NCBI GenBank assembly: GCA_035771175.1
Contig: CM069608.1
Location: 24,930,519-24,994,518 of the forward strand
Length of the DNA stretch: 64,000 nt
Origin: Paratinospora sagittata
Taxonomy: Eukaryota > Streptophyta > Magnoliopsida > Ranunculales > Menispermaceae
Reading direction: 5' to 3'
The translations under genes were made by a program, and so were the position numbers. How positions within the stretch are numbered: position 1 is the first letter of the stretch; every line of letters begins with the position of its first letter. A model generated the notes under the pieces. That model saw nothing but the letters and a program-made list of their open reading frames with translations, made no database searches and was not told the DNA's origin. Positions 56,265 through 64,000 of this stretch are shown one piece after another.

Positions 56265-57404
56265 CGCCCTCACTTCAATGTTCAGTAGGATGCTTATGCT
56301 CCATGAGCGCCCTCAAGGAACAAAACGACAAAAGTTGATATTATGTGCAAGGTCGCTCATTCAACAAATGTTATTGTTTTGACAAGAACACCATTTTTGT
56401 TACTTTCTTCAGAACCGTACTAATACTTTTCAGAATCATACAACAACTCTTTCAGAACTTTTTGAACGTTCTAAAAGCATGTCAAAACATTCTCTTTTCA
56501 TGAAAGAATCAGACGATTCAGATGTTATTGCCGTAATGTGCATTAAGCTGAATCGATCCATTTCTGAAAAAAAAAGTATACGTTGTATTTGAAATAACCT
56601 AGAACACCAAAATTATCAAGTCCATTGCACTTGTGTTATTCCTATATATGTGTATTGCCTTAGAGCAGAAAAACAACTAAGGGTATACAAAAATTGATAT
56701 TCATTCAAAACGTATTAACAATTTTCACTTGCGCCAAAACACTTTTCAAAAGTTAGTCGTCTTTCACTTGTGCTTGATCAAGTCTTCTGGATTGATTGAT
56801 CTTCATCTTCTTTATTTTGACAATACATTGAAGAAGACAAAAGCTCTTTGAACCTGTTTTCAGCATAAACTTTCTCATACATATTTAGCTGAATCTGTGA
56901 TCACAGAAGGTTCAATCCAAAGCTTTGTAAGTATCACTTTGATTATAAGTAAAGGGAATCATATCTCATCTTGTATTAAATTTGCAGTGACCAGTTAGTT
57001 ACTAGGCAAGAGCAAGTGTTTCTCAAAGTTGTAATGGTCATCTTACACCCGGAAGTTGAGAAACGGTCTTCTCATACCCGGAAGCTGAGAAACAATCTTC
57101 TCACACCCGTAAGTTGAGAAACGATAGTTCTCACACCATAAGTTGAGAAAGTGTACCAGTTTGATATTCACCTATAAGAAGGCCCATAGTGGAGTTTGAA
57201 CAAATCCTAACTGAAGAGGTTAGGTAGTAGATGTAGGCGCGACCAAACCACTATAAATCTTGCTTGCATTGTCTCATTTACATTTGTTGTATTTGATTGC
57301 CATACTTTGTTTAATCTGCTTTCATTATTCCACACATTTATAAGAAAGGTTAAAATCTGCTAAGTGTCTAATTCACCCCCCTCTTGGACATATCTGTGCC
57401 AACA

Positions 57405-57530
57405 CCGTGATCCTTTTACTGGATAAGGAACAACCGTGATCCTTTTACAGGATGAGGAACAACCGTTTCTCCTTTACAGGTTAAGAGATAACCTATCCTT
57501 TTACAGGTTAAGGACGCACCTATCATTTTA
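57405..57530 (-). repeat. U5 hairpin minisatellite, alternative stem version
   Basis: On the reverse strand, four units of TCCTTAACCTGTAAAAGGA type with loops of about nine bases. The stem is TCCTT/AAGGA here, but TTCTCA/TGAGAA in F and E at the same LTR position. Confidence 0.7.
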
Positions 57531-58599
57531 CAAGTCAATTCTGAAATCATTAAGTGAACTACATTCACTTGTCCTGGTTGTTTCAGTCTAGAAACACACC
57601 AGCTTTACAACACAAGATAATGTTGGTTCTAACTAAGTGGAACACTTTACAATTAAGCTCAGTACATAGAAATACAAATATATGAAATATGATTACGTAA
57701 TGCTAAGATGAAATATACTTACAGTCATTTTCCTTTCAATGTTCGGTATTGCTCAAGTGCAGTTTCGAAAAGCATGAATGATGTGATATGAAAATTAGTG
57801 CTTCTTCGAAAATAATATGATACCAATAAACATTAACTTGAAAATGAAGGACCAGTGTAAATCAAAGACAAAGACAGTTTTCAAAGTAGATATAAAGTAT
57901 GAGTATGAAAACTTCTGGTTCAGTGTTCAGTAGTTAACACAACTACTAATATAGTTTAATACAATACTTAAGATATGAAATCAAGTACAACTGTATTTCT
58001 CATGAACTATATCTCAAATTCTATCTTCAGCAAGATTGATATCAAGTATAGATCAGTGTTGAGAATTTGAGTAGATACCAGATCAAATAGATTTTCAGAG
58101 ATAGAATAAAATTGAAGCTCAATATGAAAATCTTTTGAATACGTAAAGGTATCAGTGAAAAAGTACTTTGAAAGTTTGGATATTTGAAAGCCATTTTGAC
58201 ACAGACTAACTTTCAAAAAGTGTTGGCACAATAAAAATTATAGGCGAGCTGTTTGGTCCTAAGTGTTAGTATTTATAGACTTAGTAGGACATAACCGGTA
58301 GACATTTGAAATTCAAATAATATGAACGTTTATACACAGCGGCTAGAATGTTATATGAAAATGGCAACTGCAATTTTCACTAACATCCTGGTTCTTTTCA
58401 GATTACATGAAAAAGGAAAGTTTTAGAAAAACTTAATTCATGTATCAGAGAAGATCTCTGATATGTCTGAAAAGGACTCTGTGCAAAAATTTGTTCTGAA
58501 AAAGTACACTGATGTAGTGTACTTGTTCAAACAGTGGAGGTTGTTGAATTAGCCTCCTGATTCCACAATCAATGTCCTAATGCATAATATCAACTTTAT

Positions 58600-58860
58600 C
58601 GTTTAGTTCCTTGAGGGCACTCATTACGTATAAGCGTCCTGCTGAACAATGAAGTGAGGGCGCTACTGAAACGTGAGCGTCCTGACTTGCTTTGACACTT
58701 AAATGACTTAACCTTGAGGGCACTAATGCACAGTTAGCGTCCTACTATGTTTTAAAAACAATTCAATGCATTAGGGTGCTACTTTTCGAGTAAGTGTCCT
58801 ACCAGTTAAAACATAAAACACAATATGAGGGCGCTACAACACTGTAAGTGTCCTACCACA
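58600..58860 (-). repeat. Stem-loop array in reversed copia LTR
   Basis: Five regularly spaced units on the + strand of the form GAGGGCGCTACTGAAACGTG followed by AGCGTCCTG, about 50-60 bases apart (near 58610, 58655, 58715, 58775 and 58827). Confidence 0.75.
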
Positions 58861-58913
58861 TATTAAAAATATTTGAAGCCAAAAATAAGTACGCTGAAGG
58901 ACACCTTTACGTA

Positions 58914-58967
58914 TGAGTAGCAGTTCTCTTAGGAGGAAGGTCTTGTCCATTGAGTAGCAGTTCTCTT
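58914..58967 (+). repeat. 17-bp direct duplication at the C3 junction
   Basis: TGAGTAGCAGTTCTCTT occurs perfectly at 58914-58930 and 58951-58967. The second copy is part of C3 and the first lies outside the region alignable to C2, so it is filler at the breakpoint. Confidence 0.85.
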
Positions 58968-58979
58968 TTCTCCATTAAC

Positions 58980-60722
58980 ATGGGGTCGTTGGCCTGAGCT
59001 GCTGAGATTTTTCAGATAAGCTCAGAGTTGGCTGATAATTGAGAGAGTCGTGATCTTCCTCCCTTTTCGATGCGCTTTAAGTTAAAATTCTCCATCTCTG
59101 TAGCCAAATTCCCCATTTCAAAGTTAAGAGTACAAGCAACATAAGATTTTCTACTCAGGGCATCAGCCACAACGTTGGCCTTTCCCAGATGGTATTGGAG
59201 TTGAAAGTCATAATCTTTCAAAAATTCCAACCATCGTCTTTGACGGAGGTTTAGGTTTCTCTGAGTGTAGATGTACTTTAGACTCTTTTGATCCAAGAAG
59301 ACCTCAAACCGTTCACCGTATAGGTAGTGACGCCATAACTTTAGTGCGAATACGACAGCTGCAAGTTCCAGGTCATGCGTTGGGTAATTACCTTCATGAA
59401 TCGTTAGTTGCTTAGAAGCATATGCAACCACTTGGACTTCCTGCATTAGTATTGCACCTAAGCCTTGGAGAGAGGCGTCGGTGTATAGTGAAAATCCAAC
59501 TCTATTTCCTTGGAGAGATTAGTACTGGTGTTTTCATGAAGTGCTTCTTTAATTCCTGAAATGACAATTCACATGTGGGATTCTAGATGAATCGTATGTC
59601 CTTCCTAGTGAGCTTGGTCATAGGTTCAACAATCTTTGAGAAGTCCTTGATGAAACATCTGTAGTAGCCAACCAAACCAAGAAAACTCTGGATTTGAGTA
59701 ACTGTAGTAGGCTGCTTCCAGTTTAAAATCGCTTCAACTTTTGAAGGATCCACCTCAATGCCATTGCCTAAAACCACATGACCTAGGAATTGAGCTCTCT
59801 TCACCCAAAATTCGCACTTACTCAACTTTGCGTACAACTGATGGCTTCTTAAGGTCTGGAGGACAATCCTCAGATGTATCTTATGGTCTTCTTCAGTTGA
59901 AGAATAAATCAAGATATCATATACAAAGAACACCACGAATCGATCTAAATATAGCCTGAAGATGCGGTTCATCAAATCCATGAACCCTGCAGGTGCATTT
60001 TTTAGACCAAATTACATGACCAAGAACTCATAATGCCCGTACCGAGTTTTGAAAGTCGTTTTATTTATGTCCGACTCTCTGATCCAGAATTGATGATAGC
60101 CGGATCGTAAATCAAACTTAGAGAAGTATTTGGCATCTCTAAGTTGGTCGAAGAAGTCATCGATCCTAGGTAATGGGTATCTGTTCTTGATGGTAGCGGT
60201 ATTCAACTTGCAATAGTCGATGCAAAGTCGTAACAAACCATCCTTTTTGCGAACAAAGAAAATTGGAGCATCCTAGGGTGATGAACATTTTTTGATGAAG
60301 CCATTACTCTCCAATTCCTTCAGTTGTTTGTCCAACTCAACCAGCTCAACAGTGGACATTTTGTATGGTGGAATTGAGATGGGTCCCATCCCTGGTATGA
60401 GTTTGATCTCAAAATTGAATTCTCGAACTAGACGTAGACCAGGAAGATCATTTAGAAAAACCGTTGGAAATTCAGATATAACCAAGATGTCATGTACCTC
60501 GAGAGGGTACAGTGATGATGATTCATTGTCATCACCAAGAGATAAGGCTCGGAGCTGTGCCTTGAGGAGTGCAACAGTCGAGTTGTGTATCCATATCCTC
60601 GTTCCCTTAATTTTGACAAACTCCCCAGTAGGAAAGGTTAACTGAACCTGCTTCTTCAAACAATCGATCCTTACATTCAGTGGTGCGAGCCAATCCATGC
60701 CGAGGATGATGTCAAAGTTCAC
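58980..60722 (-). pseudogene. C3 RT and RNase H
   Basis: The pol frame begins '[20 protein letters not shown]' (60722), continues to '[20 protein letters not shown]', then breaks. RT pieces at 60236-60012 ('[20 protein letters not shown]') and 59981-59583 ('[20 protein letters not shown]') show the catalytic box as VYDI instead of FMDDI, losing the first catalytic aspartate. RNase H (59446-59012) keeps '[20 protein letters not shown]' and '[10 protein letters not shown]', but reads 'LDQKSL' where C1 has 'SDHKSL'. Several stops are present, so the copy is inactive. Confidence 0.85.
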
Positions 60723-61010
60723 ATCGAGAACACTTGAATTTCACGTCAGTACCAGATCCTAATGGTGTTGAGACATAGATTGTGTTGTTTGTGGGTTCAG
60801 GTTTCGACCCTAATTGCCTTTCCAATGTAGAAGATATAAAGGAATGCGTAGCACCCGAATCAAACAAGACATGCACCATTCTATTAAACGAGGAAAATGT
60901 ACCTTCGACTACATTGTTATCTAGGAGGGATTGTTGAGCAACGACATACGCTCAGCCCTGTTGCCTTTGCCCCTGGTTCTGCTTGGGTTGAGCGTTAGCA
61001 GTAGGTGGGG
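60723..61010 (-). pseudogene. C3 protease
   Basis: The reverse strand has 'DSGATHSFI' near 60865, the active site of a retroviral-type aspartic protease. Flanking sequence is frameshifted. This region is deleted in C1. Confidence 0.65.
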
Positions 61011-62245
61011 CTTGTTGGACTAGAACAACTAGAATAGGCTGTAGCGGTTGTTGAGGGTGGGAACAGGCATTTCTTACATGGCCCTGTTGGCCGTAGTTGA
61101 AACACGTCAACCTCTACTGCTGAGGCACTTGTTGATGGTTTTGCTGGCCATGTTGATTGTGGTGTTGCTGACCACCACCCCTGACATTTTCATTATGGAG
61201 GCCACCCCTGCCATTTTTGCCACCTCGACCATTATTGTGAAAACCCTGATGGCCAGGGTTACACGCTTCAGCCACAGGTGTCGTGGCCTCACGTTTTTTA
61301 ACAAGGGTTGGGAGGGCTAGGTTTTGATTATAGTAGGGCTTCTTCTTGTTGCCCTGATGAGTGCTCTGTTGGGAAAATGTTGCAAGCCGTTTTCCCCTGT
61401 TCATTCTCTGTTCCTGCTCAATCTTCTCCTGATCAAAACTCATGGCCTTGTCGACAAGCTCCCTGTAATTTTTGAGATCCAAAATTGATAGGGCTTGTAG
61501 GATGTCTGAACGAAGGCCATTATAGAATTTCTCGGCCTTATCTTGCTCCGTTGAGATGATGGAGAGAGAATAGTCCGATAATTCCTTAAATCTAACAGCA
61601 TACTCGTGAACTGTCATGCCGCCCCTGGTATAGCTTGGCGAACTCTTAGCATTTTTGCCTCTTTACTATGCTAGGGAAGTACTCGCCGATGAACAGTGAC
61701 TCAAACTCTTGCCAATTCATGTCGGTGGTGTTGACCCTTGTGTCTTCCTTCATCGTTATCCACTATGTATTAGCTCCACCAAGAAGTTAGTAGGAAGCTA
61801 GCGGAATCCTCAAAACCTCTTCGACTCCCATAACCAAGAGAGCCTTTTTTGACTCATCGAGCCATTTCTGCGCTTCATCCGCATCAATGGTGCCCGCAAA
61901 GGTAAGGGGTTGTAGCCTCTTGTACATCGTAATCTGGTCGGTTTGAGTCTCCGACCCAGATTTAACAGGTGCTTGCACAGTGACCACCTGGTTGGCCGCG
62001 GTCTCACGGACAACCATCTGAACTGTCGCCTTCATTGCCTCGACGAATCTGACAAAGAAGTGTTCCATGCCTAGAGGCCTGACAAAGGGTGTGGGTTGTG
62101 GCACTGCCTGCCCAGAAGTAGTGGCAGTGTCGGGTGTGGCCTACTCTGTTGTCGGAGGTGGCGGTTCCTGATTTTGAATCTCAGGAGGTGCCTCCTCTGC
62201 TGGACGGACAATGCGTAGCCTTCCTCTCTTTTTGGTTTGTATTTT
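61011..62245 (-). pseudogene. C3 gag, start codon lost
   Basis: At the gag start the reverse strand reads ATACAAACC where C1 and C2 have ATGCAAAC, so the initiator is ATA. Capsid sequence: 'FAGTIDADEAQKWLDESKKA' (near 61890), then after stops 'MTVHEYAVRFKELSDYSLSI' (61617 on). In the zinc knuckle the second cysteine is tyrosine (CFNYGQQGHVRNAC, near 61065-61110). A G/N/R-rich linker precedes it. Confidence 0.8.
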
Positions 62246-63096
62246 CTCACTGGCAAGGAGAAAATAAAAACCATATTTTAGGAACCATAGCCAAGTATAG
62301 TGTTATGATATTCTTAGCAAAAAGTTTGAGAGTTTTGCAATATAAAACCACATATTTTTCTAGGTATAGTGTAAGGTTTTTGTTGAGGAATCAAATAATC
62401 TTATGGACCTCGTATGTTTAGCCATGGTGTAAAACAAGGTTAGAGTATTTATATAATAATTATAAAACTTTGCAAGTTTTTCAAATATTTTGCTTCATGT
62501 TTTTGTGAACATACATATATTTTTGAAAATTCATGAGTCATAAAAGTTTTAAGATTTGCCTAGGTAAATATGATAATCTATCGTTCTATTGCATTCTTAT
62601 GTGTTCAAACTCTTTCCCTTAGTCTTTTCGATTATTATCCAAATTCGTGTGTACCATACCACATGAATTTGGTAATGAGGGTTTCAACCAAGTTAAGTTG
62701 TATGAACACGGTCTCTATAAAACATTCACGGGAGAGGAGTTCACTAATAGTACCGTCCAAGTTTACTCGTCCCATACCGTGTAAACTTAGTGATAATGTT
62801 AGTAATTCAACTTTCCCCAGATGTTTCTTTTCACACAAGGTCGTGGGTTTTCTTACTTCCACGTTTTATTTAATATCTTCCAATTTTGTTGTGTCCCATA
62901 CTACTCCAAAGTTAGTAATACAAAGGAAAAAAATGGCTGCAAGTCGACCCGCCAAACATAGTCTCAAACAAACATTTCATTCATAAAAAGAAAATAGTTA
63001 TAATGCCAGTAATCATTCCTAATTTTCCCGCTACTACTGCTCCTCTTAGACCTTCTGTTAGTTACAGAATGACTACCTGAAGATTGTTAAGAAGTT
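62246..63096 (-). other. C3 spacer between extra ORF and gag
   Basis: Colinear with the C1 and C2 spacers, including three GGTATGGGAC-type repeats (near 62660, 62775 and 62900 on the reverse strand) and TTTTCTCCTTGCCAG before gag. Confidence 0.7.
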
Positions 63097-64000
63097 GTTC
63101 AGAGTTCTTCGACGTTGTGCATACGCGTTAACAAAGCATTCTGGGTCTCCTCCATCGGAGCAATACTAGAAACTATCACATTTCACTGGTCAAATGGGTT
63201 AGTTGGTTTTCCCATTGATGGTTGATAAGTTGTCCGCCCCATAAGTGGAGGGTAGACTATTGGCATTGGTGGAAAATGTTTGCCGTATGGTTGACTCATA
63301 GGTGGAGGGTAGTTGGTTTGATTATATGAGGACTCCTTAACTGGGACCTCTTGGACAGTTGGATATGCTTGAGTCAAACAATTTTGAAAGAGTAGACTCA
63401 TTAGGATATCCTATCTTCCAAAGTTTGGTGCCGTCCAATTCTGTTGTTGTTGGTTCACAAGAAATTGTGGAACTGGCTGATAGGGTACCTCAGGAGTTGA
63501 AAACCTTTGGTATGCCCTATTGCCATGAGTTGGAAGGTTCCAGTAAGGTGGATTCACTGGAACTCCCCATCCATCCTGATTTGTTTGAGGTTGACCGAGG
63601 TTGCCAAAAACATCCTCCTCGGAGAATAGATGAACGGGTTGACTATTATTCGGGGCTGGGTTTGTTGTAGTGTTTAGGTTTGGCTCGTTCATTGGTGCTT
63701 CCCAAATAGGAATCTTGAGCCGACTTTTTTGTTGACAACGTCCATTGTTATCTCTAGTTCTTCCGTTATTTTTCCCTGAAGTCTTGTCAAATATTTCTTC
63801 ATCAGTCACTCCTCCCCTTGAGACGAAAGTCTTTGAGATGAAGGATACTGTAACAACATTAGTGATCTGTTTCGAATATTCATAAAAAATATTTATGTTT
63901 TCCTCCCAAAGAATCCTCATTATCAAGACTTTGTAGCCGATGAGTTCCTTCTTTGTAGGGTTTTGAATCACCCGCAACATTTACTGAATGATAATGTGAG
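63097..64000 (-). pseudogene. C3 extra ORF upstream of gag (C-terminal part; N-terminus beyond window)
   Basis: Frame 63980-63411 begins inside the core ('MLRVIQNPTKKELIGYKVLI') and continues through 'SRGGVTDEEIFDKTSGKNNG'. It then enters a roughly 75-residue asparagine/proline/glutamine-rich linker ('NTTTNPAPNNSQPVHLF', 'YQPVPQFLVNQQQQNWTAP') that C1 and C2 lack. It lacks the TGA shared by C1 and C2 and has its own TAG at 63409-63411. The tail (63401-63183) matches the P/Y/M-rich tails of C1 and C2. C3 therefore shows the longer, probably ancestral, form of this protein. Confidence 0.65.

Larger units (their letters stand above)
45757..56320 (+). repeat. Stem-loop array of copia E LTR (interrupted by C2)
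   Basis: Units lie near 45757, 45860, 46008, 46065, 46120 and 46178, and one at 56287-56315 beyond C2. The clearest is AGACGCTAACTCTTAAGTAG followed by CGCCCTT. Arms are GGACGCT-like and AGCGCCC-like, as in F. Confidence 0.7.
43259..57404 (+). mobile_element. Copia element E: pol part and 3' LTR, with C2 inserted in the LTR
   Basis: The pol end (43259-45060), a 3' noncoding part, the purine tract (45368-45383) and the 3' LTR 45384-46203 plus 56270-57404. Tekay C2 splits the LTR. The 5' part is lost at the join with G (about 43258). Confidence 0.85.
45384..57404 (+). repeat. 3' LTR of copia E, split by C2
   Basis: The left part (45384-46203) and right part (56270-57404) join into an LTR colinear with F. 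The split falls inside a stem-loop array unit. The right part has the U5 hairpins near 57035-57160 and ends GTGCCAACA. Confidence 0.85.
57405..58913 (-). repeat. Reversed copia LTR of a related subfamily
   Basis: On the reverse strand it has the stem-loop array (58600-58860), a TATA-like CTATAAATAC (58278-58269) and 'CTTTTTGAAAGTTAGTCT' (near 58212), also seen in F (near 11710). A U5 hairpin minisatellite lies at 57405-57530. No pol is attached. The right edge is a junction with C3, and the outer LTR end is missing. Confidence 0.65.
58934..64000 (-). mobile_element. C3: third Tekay-type copy with extra ORF, truncated and running off the window
   Basis: On the reverse strand: extra ORF (from window end to about 63097), spacer, gag, protease, RT, RNase H. 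It is cut at 58934, shortly after the RNase H end, close to the point where C1 is cut. Integrase and 3' LTR are missing; the 5' LTR lies beyond the window. Confidence 0.85.

Noticed and set aside
58600..58860. Regular stem-loops suggested a CRISPR or integron array
   Set aside because: They are variable inverted repeats inside a copia LTR, with no repeat/spacer organisation.

Overview
This is a stretch of an AT-rich flowering-plant nuclear genome, most likely a dicot; I could not identify the species. The evidence is plant-type nested LTR retrotransposons (Athila-, Tekay- and Tat-like Ty3/gypsy, plus Ty1/copia), MITEs, microsatellites, and one class III chitinase. There is no CRISPR array, rRNA gene or convincing tRNA gene. 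The only gene that looks intact and host-derived is the intronless chitinase at 18486-19475.

Layout. 1-3243: element A, a gag-only Athila-like element on the + strand, cut off by the window start. 3244-10128: C1, a 3'-truncated Tekay-type chromovirus on the - strand. 10129-12369: 3' end and LTR of copia element F. 12370-20452: a gene-type island with exon-like relics, a GC-ended DNA-transposon-like block, MITEs, tandem repeats and the chitinase. 20453-26105: copia element H (- strand), whose 3' LTR holds a 2.5-kb solo LTR with a CGATT target duplication. 26106-29026: a Tat-like 3' LTR (- strand) holding a second solo LTR of the same family. 29027-38117: the adjoining antisense accessory gene, resembling 'putative gypsy-type transposon' proteins and retaining intron-like breaks; it is split by element B (29833-36059), a complete gag-only Athila-like element with GCCCT target duplications. 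38118-57404: copia LTR and pol sequence (E) holding Tekay relative G (38861-43258) and end-to-end Tekay element C2 (46204-56264, CGCCC duplications). 57405-58913: a reversed copia LTR. 58934-64000: a third Tekay copy, C3 (- strand), running off the window.

The most unusual content is the Tekay family C. All three C copies carry an extra gene (aORF) between the primer binding site and gag. It resembles the 'putative plant transposon protein' type and has a proline-rich, coiled-coil-prone tail. A spacer of about 0.8 kb follows, with three spaced repeats, and gag begins just after a conserved pyrimidine tract plus CAG that looks like a 3' splice site. Relative G has lost the aORF but keeps the spacer and the splice-like site. 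Every copy is defective, each in its own way: C1 lost protease, C2 lost the RT catalytic box and RNase H, C3 lost the gag start codon and integrase.

The copia LTRs (F, E and the reversed copy) form a second unusual system. They contain an array of short inverted repeats (GGACGCT.../...AGCGCCCT) and a second array in U5. In U5, related LTRs use different stem sequences but keep the pairing.

All family assignments come from reading motifs and comparing copies within the window; no database search was possible.
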